The notes: generated from the letters alone by a model not told the origin. Positions 1-10,837 are shown, numbered from the stretch's first letter. The stretch is DNA of 64,000 bases from Pseudopithomyces maydicus (GCA_026873275.1 JANTUC010000009.1:806001-870000), one strand, 5' to 3'. Numbers and translations are program-made.

Positions 1-2205
1 TATAAAAGCTATATTAGCATATTCTTTATAAATTAGAGGTATTTAGGATACTTTATACCTAATTATATTTACTAAATTAAGCTTTTTAATCTTATTTACT
101 AAGTATATATAAGTATCTGCTTATAAATCCCTAAAAATATAATTAAAGTCTTTTATATCTTTAAGCTTTATAATATCCTTAAGTAGAATTTTTAGTTTTA
201 TTTAATCTTTAAATAATAACCTTTGGCTTATAATATTAATTATAGAATTATTTTTATTTAATTATAATAGCCCTAGGAACATTTCATATTCTATAATATT
301 TATAACTATAAAAGGTATTTTCTTTAAAATATAGTACCCCTTTAAGTTTTTAAGATTAACTTTTAGAATTATTATTCTATAAACTTTTAGCTCTAATCTA
401 TTTATTACTTTTATTAATAATTTATTAAAAGGTTATATAATTTTTTTAACTCTAAAGTAAGTTTAGCAGTAACTAGATTAAATACTAAAGTAATATTTAT
501 TAAAGTATTAATAGTCCTATCTAATTAATCTATTTTTACTAGTAGGGTCAGCATCCCTTTAAATTAATTATATAATTACTTAAATAAAGTTTCCTTAACT
601 AAAGTCTAAGAGTCCTTATTAAAATAGCTTATAACTAAATTAATATAAATAATAAAGGCTATTATTATACCTTCCGCCTTTTACCTTTTTTTAATAATAA
701 GTCTTTATTTAGGGCTTTATTTAAGTCCTTTTAACTAAATTCTAGCAACTTTACTAGTATTAAATAATTATATTAAAAGTATTTTAACTTATTATAATTA
801 TAATATTTAATAAAATTAGTGTCTGCGCTATTACTAGATAGCACTAAATTAGTCTTTTTAGAACCTTTACTTTACTTAGCTTACTTTTTAAATCTTTTAT
901 AGGGGTTTTTTATCCTTTAGACTTTAATTATAATTAAGAGGTCTTTTATCCCTTAATTATAAACCCTAATTATAGGTAAAAGTCTTTAATTAAATTTTTT
1001 ATCTAATAAATAATAGAAGCCTGCGATTCAATATTAATTATTATAATTTTAAAATTTATTAGAACTATCTAGAGTTTCTATTAGATTAAAGAGTATAGAC
1101 ACCTAATATAGTTTAGCTTTTATTATTTAATATTTATAATACTTAATTCTTTTTAATAACTTTATATATAAGTTAATAACTCTAAAGGTATCTATCTAGC
1201 CCTTTAGTAGTAATATTTTAGCTAATTATATACTAATTATTAATATTCTTCTAGTAATCTAAGGGCTTTTAGTATCTTTAATTATAACTTAGTTTAAGAT
1301 TCCTTTTATAAGGGGTTTTATATTTTTTTAAATTATACTTTAATCCTTTAGGTAGTTTTTAACATCTTACTAATAAACTATAGAGTATAGTTAACCTTTA
1401 GTTACTTAGTAGTAAAGTAGGACCTAAAAATTAAAAATATAGATTATAATTCTTCTTTTAATAATTATAATCCCTTCGGTCCTTCGCCTAGTACTTATAT
1501 AATTACTTTTATATTAGAGGGCGTAAAGATAATATTAATAGTACTAAATACTTTAGAGAAGTAGCTTTCTTTTTATTAAATAGAGTTTTAGTATCCCCTA
1601 TTAATATTTATTTAAAATAGAGTTAATATATTAAAATTTATATTTATTTTTCCGCTCTTTTAGCTACTTCTTAGCTTTTATAAGGTTTTTAAACCTTTTT
1701 ATACTAATTTAGTATAAAATAGTATTATCTAATATTATTAGCTTAAATTAAAAATTTAAAGTAGTAAATAGTTGCTTATTTAAAGAGTTTTATAATAATA
1801 TAGAATTAATATCCTTAACTAGAGTAGGTAAAATTATAGCTAGTCTTTCTACCCCTTTTTTATTCCTACTATTAATAGAGGTAATACTAGAGTTTAAAAT
1901 ATTACTAAGATATAGAGTTCCCTAATTTTTAGTCCCTATATTAATAGTTTTATATAAACTACTCGCAATAAAGTAGAGAGTAATTTAAATATTAGGTTTT
2001 AGTTATAAGTAATGTAAATAAATACTAGTAAGGAATAACTATATAATTATAGAAGAGATAAATTACTATTAAATTAAATTTATTAACTCTTTAGCCTTTA
2101 TAGCTAATAATAATTAATAACTACCTATTATCTTATAATAGGGCCCAATTGTACTATTATATACCGAGTCGTGCTAGAGAGGTACCTTACCGTTAGTGTT
2201 CTAAT
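1..2205 (-). mobile_element. Degenerate Ty3/gypsy fragment (gag-protease side), minus strand
   Basis: Reading the complement and ignoring stops, 252-292 encodes EYEMFLGLLxLNKNN, which resembles the G..LG..WL...NP block after the gypsy protease domain, with the Trp codon turned into a stop. Bases 1-40 then read IPxxYKEYANIAF, like the linker just before reverse transcriptase. The RT itself would lie beyond the left edge. The 1.6 kb between the protease and 2205 is about the right size for an LTR plus gag, but I could not recognise either. Family assignment rests on short motifs only. Confidence 0.55.
2171..2205. repeat. 35-bp repeat, copy 1 (element junction)
   Basis: GTGCTAGAGAGGTACCTTAC starts a 35-bp block also found at 6117-6151. 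The copies differ at four positions, all transitions (C/T or G/A), as RIP would produce. Copy 1 directly abuts the RNase H remnant that starts at 2206, so it probably marks the end of the minus-strand element inserted there. Confidence 0.7.
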
Positions 2206-4751
2206 AACTATAAGATTTATAATAAAGAATTATTAACTATTATTTAAGTATTTAAGGAATAATATATAAACTTAATTAATACTTTCTCCCTAATTAAGAT
2301 CCTTTTAGACCACTAAGCCCTATAATACTTTATAACTAATAAATAATTAAATTATTATTAGGCGTAATAGGCCGAGTTTCTTACTAAATTTAATTTTAAA
2401 ATTTACTACTAACCTAAAAAATAAGATATTAAACTAGATACGCTTATTAGATAATTAAGTAATTTATTTTAAAATAATAATAACGCCTACTATAGGTACT
2501 AAGTTTAAATAATTTTATATCTTAAGCTCTTTAAAAAGGAAAAAAGCCACTATGCTATTATTTTAATATTTACTATTATTAAGTAAGTTAAATATATACT
2601 TATTATACTTATAAAAGCTTTATACGCGTGCACTATACTAGCGCTATAAAAAACTATTATAATAAATATTATAAAGCTAAAAAATAACCTTATCTATAAG
2701 ATATAAAAGGCTAGGCTAAAAAATATAGTATATTAAACTATTTAAAAGGTGCTTTAATAAAATACTTATTAATTATTAATTAACTTAATTAAGTAAAGCT
2801 TTTAACTAAAAATTTTTAATTATATTTTCTAAAGTAAGCTACTTACTATTTAAGAGTAGATATATATATCTAATAAAAAAGAATTATATACTAGAATAAT
2901 AAGTAGGTATTATAATATACTAGTTATAGGATACTTAAGGCGAAAAGGTATATATATCTAAATTACTTAATATTACTACTAGCTATAGTTAACTATTAAT
3001 ATTATAAGATATATTAAAGCCTATTTAATATATTAAAGGAATAAGGCTAGTTATAAATTAAAGTATAAATTATTTTAACCGCTCCCTATTTTTAATTAAT
3101 ACTAATAATATATCTTAATAGACTTTATTATAGACCTTCTACTTAGTATGGTATAAAAATATTTTTATTAAAATATCTTAATAGTAGTTAATTAGTTAAG
3201 TAAAAAAAGAAGTTTATTGCTATAAATAGGATAAATACTTTTATAATAATAAATACTTTCTTTTAATAAATATAGCGGAAAGAGGGCTACCCTAAAGAAG
3301 TAATTAGTAATTAAAAAAATAATTTATTTTATATTTTCAAAGAGAGCTATATATTAAACTAAATTATAAATTTAAACTCTCTACTACCTATTATCTTAAG
3401 ATTAATAGGCAGACTAAAAATATTAATATTTAATTAAAATAGTATCTATACTTATATATTAACTATTAATAGAATAATTAGGTAACCTTTTACTAATTAC
3501 TAAATTTATTATAAACTTAATTTTAAGCGACTTAACCAACGTATTTCTATTTATAATAATTAAAGAATACTAGCTATAAGATAGTATAAGTAAATAAGCT
3601 ATTAAAAAAGTTATAAACTTAAAATAGCTACCTACTTCTATTTAAATAAATAAGGAGTAGGCCTAACAGCTTATTTAAGTTATTATTAAATCATAAAGTT
3701 TCTTTTAGAATAATTTAAACTAAACGTGTAAGAAATAAGCTAAGTATATTAATAAGTATTATATACCTATCCCTCGCATTAAAATTAGCAACTAGATTAT
3801 ACTAAATATATATAACCTAATTATAAAATAACCTAATTATTTATTAAATTATAAAAATTATAGCCTATTTTAGGTTATTTAAGCTATAAGGAATACTGCT
3901 TTTAAACTAAACTTACCCCTAAAAATAAAATAATTTTATAATATCTTTTATATCTAACTATTATATAAATATAATAATAAGTCTCTATTAGAGTAAGTAT
4001 AGAATCCTAATAGAGTAGAGTTTAAAAAGGATTATAAGTAATATAATATAAAGAATATCCTCTCTTACTAATATTTAAGAAAGGCTAACCTATATAAAAA
4101 AGACTAACTATTAAAGTATAAAATTTAATAGCTTAATTAGGAGGGCCCACAAACTCAAAAACTTTATTATAATTTAATTTATAATACTACCCTATAGCTT
4201 ATTATAAAGTTTTACTACACTAATCCTTAAAAGTCCCCTATATTCACTAATTTTAACGACTTAATAGCGTAATAAGATACTATAATAAAGATATTAAATA
4301 TAATAATATAATTAACTAAAGAGATAGGTAATTATAAATTTATAATAAATATATAAGTAGTAGATATATAAGGGCATATAATAAATATATAAAAGTATAA
4401 AATAAGTATGCGGGAGAGCGCAATAAATATATAAAAATATATAATAAATATTTAAAAATATATAATAGACTAAAGAGAGTGCATAATAAATATATAAAAT
4501 ACTTAAATAAGTAAGGTAATAGTAGGTAATCCTAAAACTATAAATATAAAACTTAAGTTAACTATAAAATAATAATTTATAAAAAATAATAATTTAACGC
4601 TCGCTGTAAGCGCGTCCCTATAAAAAAAATTATAAATAAGAGATTATGTAATATAGAACTTAAATTACTATAAAAGGATAATTTATATAAAAATAAAATA
4701 TAAAGTTCTATTATATATTCTTAATAAGCCCTAAGCGTCTAGAGCCACTTT

Positions 4752-4764
4752 AAAAAAGGGAGGG
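4752..4764 (+). other. Probable polypurine tract of the plus-strand gypsy element
   Basis: A purine-only run, AAAAAAGGGAGGG, stands out in the AT-rich background, downstream of the integrase remnant and directly before a plausible LTR start. Position and composition fit the plus-strand primer site of an LTR retrotransposon. Confidence 0.45.
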
Positions 4765-4765
4765 A

Positions 4766-4992
4766 TAATATTATAAAATAAATATTAATAATTAAAAGAT
4801 TTTTAGCTATTAGGAGATTCTTAATAAATAAATAAAATAATTAAATAATAATAACACTAGCGCGTTTTAGCAGCGCGCCTTAGTACTACCTTAAATTCTT
4901 AAAAGTAGTTTTAAATAGCTCTTTATTACAACTATCTTATATTTAACCTAAGTAAACCTATTGACCTTTATAATGCCTCTAGAACCCTCACA
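4766..4992 (+). repeat. Probable 3' LTR of the plus-strand gypsy element
   Basis: The segment follows the polypurine tract and begins TAATATTATA, which could be a RIP-changed TG start. It ends CCCTCACA, a CA end, at 4992. A length of about 227 bp suits a fungal gypsy LTR. The partner 5' LTR is outside the window, so the limits are inferred and no target-site duplication was identified. Confidence 0.35.
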
Positions 4993-5242
4993 ATTAAATT
5001 AGCTAATTTAAAATATTTAAAAAATTATAATAATTTTATAATTTTAGCAGCTTATATATAGGCAATATTATTAAATATATTTTTAAATATAGATAGTTAA
5101 AGTTTAGTAATTATTTTAATTTTAATATATAAGGTAGTAAGAACAGCTAATAAATAGTTATTAATAAAGGCCTTATTTTATATTAAATTATATATATACT
5201 TTACTGCGCGGATATAATAATAGTAAAAGAAAAAGATAATTT

Positions 5243-5285
5243 AGGTACTATATAAATATAATATTATTATATTTATATAATACCT
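5243..5285. repeat. Near-perfect 20-bp inverted repeat
   Basis: The arms 5243-5262 (AGGTACTATATAAATATAAT) and 5266-5285 are reverse complements with one G/A mismatch and a 3-nt spacer. This could be the termini of a tiny element or a RIP-altered palindrome. In such AT-rich DNA part of the match could be chance, but the AGGTAC and TACCT ends are not low-complexity. Confidence 0.5.
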
Positions 5286-6116
5286 AGCTTTTAAAGGATA
5301 ATTAAGGTTTTAAAACTCTAGCACTATAAAGTAATTAAAAAAATATAATTAAATTAGCTTAATAATAATTTAGGTAAAATAAAGTATTTTTATTTACTAA
5401 TTTTTATATACTATATTTTTCTACTGTCTAGTAGAGAGACACTCTTTTATTAATTATTTTTATAATGTCTAGTTAACTGACTGGACACCTTTTTACCATT
5501 CTATAAAATAAAGAAATTATTACTTTTATATTTTTATTTAATTTTAAAGGCTTCTTGCCTCTAAAGCCTTTAAAGAATAATTTATTTATTATTTTTAAAG
5601 ATTAAATATTTAAGTTTAAAAGTAATAGTAGAAGTCTTAGAGGTAGAGATATAAAAAGATATAATTTAAGTATTAAATAAAGTTTTAAAGATTCGGAAAT
5701 ATTAAAATATATATTAAAATTATTTTATACGTTAGAATTAGCTATTACTATTAAATTAAAAGTTAAATTAAAAGTTAAATTAAACATTCTAAAAAATAAT
5801 TTAAAAGATTATAATTAAGTGCTGCTTAGTATTTATTAAAACTAAAAGGCTTTATTTGAAATATTATCTATATCTATTATTTTGTTTAGATAGTCCTAGA
5901 TAAAATATTATACTTTAGTATTCTTTATATTTAAAGCTACTATCTTGGCAATTATATAATAATATAAATTTGAACTATAGTGTAGTTATATTAATAAGAA
6001 AAAAAGAATTGTTTTAAGAGCTAGTTATTAGTTATATAGTCTATATAATATATTTCCTTACTACTAAGTAGTTGTCAAAAGCAACTTTCTTATTAAAAAA
6101 AAAAAAAAAAAAAGTT

Positions 6117-6151
6117 GTGCCAGAGAGGTACCTTACTATTAGTATTCTAAT
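6117..6151. repeat. 35-bp repeat, copy 2, next to poly(A)19
   Basis: GTGCCAGAGAGGTACCTTAC starts the second copy of the block at 2171-2205. It follows a run of 19 adenines (6095-6113). It is probably a terminal piece of the same repeat family. The identity of the family is unknown. Confidence 0.65.
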
Positions 6152-6780
6152 ATAATTAAGCTAAGAGAGCTTATAGTTAAATAAAAAATAATTTTTTTAA
6201 AAGTATTTAAACTTTATAATAAAATTAATAAATAAGGCTGGCACTATATTTTTAAAGTTATTATTTAAAATAGTTACTTAATACTAAATAATAAAAAAAT
6301 AAAAAAATACTGCGTGACTATGTTAAGTAGATATTAATTATTATTATTTTATATATAAGGTATTTATATACTAGTAGATAATTATAAATAATAAATATAT
6401 AAAAAGAGTAAAGAATATTATAATTAAATAACAATAAATAGATAGCTTTATATTACTATTTATATTTAGTGAAAAAGGGTGATAATTATACTAGGATATA
6501 GATAACGCCCTAATAGAATACTACTATTGAATAGAGAGTAATCTATTTATATGAAAATAATTAAATTAAAAATTAATATATATAAATTATAATTTAAATA
6601 TAAATTATAATATACAAGTAGAAAGTTTACATAATAAAATTCTTAATTTTCATTGTTTTTTTATACTAGGCCTATAGGTAGTAATTTACTCTATAAATAT
6701 AGAATATTTAATATATATTTTTATATACCTCTAACTAAATAGTAATATTAATCTAAATTATTTTACTTAACCTGCGCCGA

Positions 6781-6795
6781 TATATATATATATAT
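6781..6795. repeat. (TA)n microsatellite at the isochore edge
   Basis: An uninterrupted TA run sits at the sharp boundary between the AT-rich repeat block and genic DNA. Confidence 0.8.
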
Positions 6796-7033
6796 TAAGA
6801 CTTTGAGATCTCGCACGGGCGTCGCTTACTGGACCTATATAGAATACTTACCCCTGATACACTAAAGGTTCCGTGGAGGCAGCGCCTCTGTGCTAAATTA
6901 AAGTTGTCCCCGCGCTAGTCTTTATTAAGGTATTTCTATCACGTGTTTTCGCACCTTCCAATATATTTTAGGACATTCTAACTTGAACGCGCACTTGCTT
7001 ATTTTGCCGCGTCTGCCATGTTATCCAGCCTCA

Positions 7034-8500
7034 ATGTCCCTCCTTAGCCATGCCAAACGACAACTTGCTAGTCTAGCGAAACACACCCACCTAAATGCAT
7101 TTATCAATGTCGCCGATCGCGATGATATCGTCTCTCGCGTAGCGGCAGCTGAATCATCAATAAGAGGCACAGATGTAAACTGCAGTAGCCCCTTCGGCCG
7201 GCTTATCGCTGTTAAAGACAACATCTGCACAGATGTACTCCCTACAACAGCTGCATCTGGGATCCTGGAACACTTCAAAAGTCCGTATGAGGCGACCGTC
7301 GCCAGAAAGCTGCGCGAGGCAGGTGCAATCATAGTGGGAAAGACAAATCTAGACGAATTTGGGATGGGCTCGCACAATATACATTCAGCTTTCCAAGCTA
7401 CCAAATTCGAACGTAAGGGAGAAGTAATGAGTCCAGGCGGAAGTTCTGGTGGAAGCGCTGTTGCAGTAGCTACCGGACAGTGCTGGACAGCGTTAGGGAC
7501 AGACACGGGCGGCTCTGTTCGGCTACCGGCTGCATATACGGGAATAATTGGTTTCAAGCCAAGCTATGGGCTTCTCAGCCGGTGGGGGGTCATTGCTTAC
7601 GCAAATTCCCTAGACACAGTCGGGATCATGGGCAACAACATAAATAGTGTTGAGGGCGTCTTCGATACGCTCAACTTCCACGACCCCTTGGATCCTACAT
7701 CGCTAACCCCATCGACGCGCTCCCGTCTTCCCATTTGGACTCAGTCAGGAGATAAGCCGCTGAGAATTGGTGTTCCTATGGATTACAATATTTCCATTCT
7801 CCAACCAGCCATCCGGGAAGCCTGGCTACGCTCGCTTCATCTGATGCGGTCACGAGGGCATACCTTACACACAGTGCGACTAGCAGCATCACAGCACGCC
7901 CTTTCCGCTTACTATGTGTTGGCACCCGCTGAAGCTTCGAGCAACCTAGCCAAGTATGATGGTGTCCGTTATGGCTCGAGGGTAAAGGAGGAAGACGGGA
8001 CGCCGGATTATGTCCTATATGCCAAAACTCGGAGTGCTGGTTTTGGACCCGAGGCTCAAAGAAGGGTACTTCTGGGCTCCTTTTCGCTCAGCGCACAAGC
8101 TATGGATAACTACTTCATCCAAGCGCAAAAAGTCAGGAGGTTAGTGCAGCAAGATTTTGATAAAGTGTTTGCAGCGCCGAATCCATTGCTCGCGCATAAG
8201 ACTGGTGTCAATGACGACGGTGTGGATGTTTTGTTATGTCCTACCGCGCCAACACTAGCTCCAGAGCTTTCAGAGGCCAGAAGCCAGAAATCGTTACATG
8301 CATACATGAATGATGTCTTCACGGTACCTGCTAGCTTAGCCGGACTTCCGGCTATCAGTGTCCCGGTGCATAGAAACAAGGTGAGTGAACTGCAAGACTC
8401 GGCGCCTGCCGGAATGCAGATTATAGGGCAATATGGCGACGACAAAGCAGTACTGAGAGTTGCGAAAGAATTGTCTGTATTTAGTACACCTTGGGCATGA
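7034..8500 (+). CDS. HER2: Mitochondrial glutamyl-tRNA(Gln) amidotransferase subunit A (HER2/GatA)
   Basis: The amidase-signature subunit of the mitochondrial GatFAB-type complex, which converts Glu-tRNA(Gln) to Gln-tRNA(Gln) using glutamine as ammonia donor. The single exon encodes 488 aa from the first in-frame ATG. An open stretch 17 codons longer begins with TTG and is not used. The Ser-cisSer-Lys triad is visible: Lys61 in AVKDN, the serines of GGSSGGS (136-141), and Ser161 in GTDTGGSVRLPA. The length is normal for fungal HER2. It starts only about 250 bp from the RIP-mutated block yet shows normal codon use and no stops, so mutation has not leaked into the gene. GatA-family membership is firm. 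Mitochondrial location follows from the family, since no long presequence is obvious. Confidence 0.93.
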   Translation: MSLLSHAKRQLASLAKHTHLNAFINVADRDDIVSRVAAAESSIRGTDVNCSSPFGRLIAVKDNICTDVLPTTAASGILEHFKSPYEATVARKLREAGAIIVGKTNLDEFGMGSHNIHSAFQATKFERKGEVMSPGGSSGGSAVAVATGQCWTALGTDTGGSVRLPAAYTGIIGFKPSYGLLSRWGVIAYANSLDTVGIMGNNINSVEGVFDTLNFHDPLDPTSLTPSTRSRLPIWTQSGDKPLRIGVPMDYNISILQPAIREAWLRSLHLMRSRGHTLHTVRLAASQHALSAYYVLAPAEASSNLAKYDGVRYGSRVKEEDGTPDYVLYAKTRSAGFGPEAQRRVLLGSFSLSAQAMDNYFIQAQKVRRLVQQDFDKVFAAPNPLLAHKTGVNDDGVDVLLCPTAPTLAPELSEARSQKSLHAYMNDVFTVPASLAGLPAISVPVHRNKVSELQDSAPAGMQIIGQYGDDKAVLRVAKELSVFSTPWA

Positions 8501-9700
8501 ATATCGTTGCTTGATACCTGGCTGCAAACAAACGCATCTATAGATTTTTATATGCACACGGATTGATCCACTGAATGCCTGTGTGCAAACTGTTTCACGT
8601 GTTGAGAGCTGAACCTCGGGAGCTTACCGTGAATACCCACAAGCCGTCGCCCAAGCTTACCGAGAGGTAACCCTATAGCGAAGCCCGACTAGCAGCAATA
8701 GATGTAGACTATTCACTTGTCCGTTTGATAATGATAGTACAGTTAGATGCGAAGTGAGGTTTGTATTAAGCACGTTGCCAACACTGCGTGGAGCAAATAG
8801 ATCCATAACAGGTGGGATCCTAACTCGTATATTAGAAGAGGGATGCATAATTTCTGCAATCCGTTTTCATCCGGTTTACAAATAACGTTTCGTTGCGCGT
8901 ACCGCGATTAGCGTAGAATGTGGCAGCAGAAGATCTGCCCTCATCACGTCTTGGCAAGATAAAGTAGGTACATGGCTCGTGATTACTTCCTTTTCAAGTT
9001 GACGAATCGAGCGAGGGCAGTGTTTGGCTTTTGTCACTCAAATAGTAACACGAGTTATCTTCTGTATCGGGAAACCCTAACGGTCGGTGCCACAATCTAA
9101 TGGCTTCCCATGCAAACACACATTCAAAAGTTGTACGCAGCTGAGTGATCTGACCATCATTCACAAGTCTGTTTTATTTCAGCGGTTGATCTAGCCTAAG
9201 CCTTGGAGATGTAAGTTTCGTGAGCGCGTACTTAGCTGCTATCTAATTCTAACATCAACGCAATTAGACATATCGTACATCTAAGAGAGCTTTATACTCG
9301 GAAATGTCTCTTTTGTCGCCTAACCCTGAAATGAAAATCCCTAGTATTCATGCATGCCAGGCTGATATCTCGCCGACGTAGCACAAACCCCGCTCTTCGA
9401 ACTTCGCCTCCACCATGCATTCACGGCTCGGAATTACCTTATTCGTTCATCGAGCCTACGAAGTGCCCCACGCTATCAAATTTATAACCTGTACTATCCT
9501 CAGAGATGGTGTCTTGCCTGTTGTTCTTATAGGCCTTCACCTGTACTAGGCCTCCATCCACACACGTCCCGTGTTCAGAATCTGAGCCATCCAGACTAAG
9601 ACAGATTATGCCCCACTTCGCAATCCTGCTGGTCGCTTCCCTGCGATCAGTGATTGGATCGGCTTCCTGCTGTGAGATCTTGAGGTCTACGAATGTTGGA
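8501..9700. other. Intergenic, no gene seen
   Basis: Normal base composition, with only short, unconvincing ORFs on both strands. It should hold the HER2 3' UTR and the distal promoter of the metallothionein gene. Confidence 0.6.
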
Positions 9701-9730
9701 TTGGGGACATGTCAGGCGCATGTATGCGTG

Positions 9731-9831
9731 GCATGCACATGCACGCGCTTATGCACGATTATGTCCTTGGAAGAGAAGCACATGTATGCTATTTTGCAAA
9801 GAAGTGTATATATAGGGTCTTTGTTGCGCAC
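9731..9831 (+). promoter_or_regulatory. Metallothionein promoter: TATA box and GCAC-rich motifs
   Basis: A clear TATA box (TATATATAG, 9807-9815) lies 107 bp upstream of the metallothionein ATG. Around it is a cluster of GCAC/GCATGC motifs at 9731-9757, including TGCACGC (9740-9746), and a TGCGCAC just after the TATA box (9825-9831). Both fit the animal metal-response core TGCRCNC. Whether a fungal metal sensor binds them is unknown, so the regulatory reading is inference. Confidence 0.5.
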
Positions 9832-9921
9832 CTTGATGGCCAAACGCTTTAGTACCTCAACTTCAATACACCAACCGACCAATCAGAAAACAGAGGCCTC
9901 ACAAGCTATCGATCGTTCGCC

Positions 9922-10141
9922 ATGTCTCCCTGGTATGTGTGTTTGTATTGCGTATTGCTAGTCGAAAATATCATATTCCGCCTCGGGCGAAGCCTTCCTC
10001 CCTGCAGCAGTACAACTTTAACAAGTTCACATCCTCGAACATGGAGAATAATCTAACGAAATTGAATATAGTTCCTGTCAGACCTGCTCCAACTGCAACG
10101 GGAACTGCAACAGTTGCGGCTGCGGTGCCTGCAGTCACTAA
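9922..10141 (+). CDS. Small metallothionein (two exons, 26 aa)
   Basis: A Cys-rich metal-binding peptide that would chelate Cu(I) or Zn(II) in the cytosol. Exon 1 is only 11 nt (9922-9932, Met-Ser-Pro plus TG). The intron at 9933-10071 (139 nt) has a GTATGT donor, a CTAAC branch site about 15 nt before the acceptor, and a TAG acceptor. Exon 2 (10072-10141) begins with T, completing a Cys codon, and reads SCQTCSNCNGNCNSC followed by GCGACSH and TAA. The 26-residue product has Cys at 4, 6, 9, 12, 16, 19, 21 and 24. Size and CxC/CxxC spacing resemble the Neurospora crassa copper metallothionein (26 aa), though the spacing is not identical. The splice junction itself creates the first Cys of a CSC motif. 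A TATA box lies about 107 bp upstream. The only rival is a Cys-poor ORF in another frame over the same bases. Confidence 0.85.
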
Positions 10142-10837
10142 GGATCAACCTGCGTCGCTGCACTATTCCTTTCTCAGTGTGACGATATCATGCACTTGAG
10201 TCCCATAGCCAGATGGTGTTAGACAGTGCAGAGAAGTCCAGGGAAGGGCTTTACGTACATTGAAGGGTATTGGTCCACCATGGAAAGCTCGCTAGTTGTG
10301 TAGTGTAGTGCACAAATGAAGCCGTTACGACATTCCGACAATCTCAGTAGTCATCACTATGATTTCTCTCCCACTGTCATCCATACTCCCATTGATCGCT
10401 CAACATCCTCGAGGCACCACACGTCTGCCGTGCTATCTTGATGTTGAAAAACAAAGATAGATCAAGCAGTTCCTACCTCGGCATACTATACTGTATTGTG
10501 TATCGTAGCTAGTCCTTTCTTGCGTCCCGTTGGAATTTCGATGTGGTGGTTCAAATCAGCATCTCTTAACTTAACAAAGGAGCTCCAAACAAGCCTAACG
10601 AATGCTACATTGTTCCATAGCAGGATTCCATTTCGTTCATTTGATTTTTACCCTTCGCGTAATACCTTCTCTGTGCCTTCGGCTTTTAAACTTTTATCTA
10701 TCATATGCAATAACGGAAGTGGTTCAAGGGAAACACTACCGATGAACCCATGCCATGCAGTTCCAAGGGGGTGTCATCGTATCCATGTCTCTCACTGCTC
10801 ACTGCTCACGGCACATCTTGCATCATCGTATCTGGCG
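10142..10837. other. Intergenic (convergent 3' ends), no gene seen
   Basis: Lies between the metallothionein stop and the stop of the minus-strand mutase gene. Only weak ORFs are present. It should contain both 3' UTRs. Confidence 0.6.

Larger units (their letters stand above)
2206..4992 (+). mobile_element. Degenerate Ty3/gypsy fragment (RNase H - integrase - 3' end), plus strand
   Basis: One plus-strand frame, read through stops, gives NYKIYNKELLTII at 2206-2244 and LLDHxALxYFITNKxLN (about 2302-2352) followed by AEFLTKFNFKIYY. These match the RNase H domain of gypsy pol, with Trp, Gln and Arg codons converted to stops. In the same frame, about 3001-3078 resembles the integrase zinc-binding region (xRNKASYKLKY) and 3079-3153 gives PLPIFN....ILIDFIIDLLLS, the start of the integrase core. 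The gag-RT half is missing upstream of 2206, where the minus-strand element begins. Confidence 0.75.
1..6780. repeat. AT-rich, RIP-mutated repeat block
   Basis: From the left edge to about 6780 the sequence is dominated by TpA, ApT and ApA steps, with few CpA/TpG steps and no open frame of 60 codons in any of six frames. It changes sharply to normal genic composition at about 6800, some 230 bp upstream of the first gene. This is the expected result of repeat-induced point mutation in Pezizomycotina. Degenerate gypsy pol similarity can be read through the stops on both strands (see separate entries). I see no functional gene here. Confidence 0.9.
4993..6780. other. RIP-mutated AT-rich DNA without recognisable content
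   Basis: Apart from the inverted repeat at 5243, the poly(A) run and copy 2 of the 35-bp repeat, I recognise nothing in this stretch. Compositionally it belongs to the same repeat block. Confidence 0.6.

Noticed and set aside
1..6780. AT-rich block as a centromere or an AT-rich gene region
   Set aside because: It contains readable gypsy pol remnants and transition-only repeat pairs, so a RIP-mutated repeat explains it. A centromere cannot be judged from 6.8 kb.
9608..9961. Plus-strand ORF of 117 codons with several Cys and a hydrophobic start
   Set aside because: It overlaps the TATA box, 5' leader and first exon of the metallothionein. Its Cys are scattered and it has no clean signal peptide or stop context.
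10546..10556. GGTTCAAATC resembling a tRNA B box
   Set aside because: No A box, cloverleaf or poly-T terminator around it. No tRNA or rRNA gene was recognised anywhere in the window.
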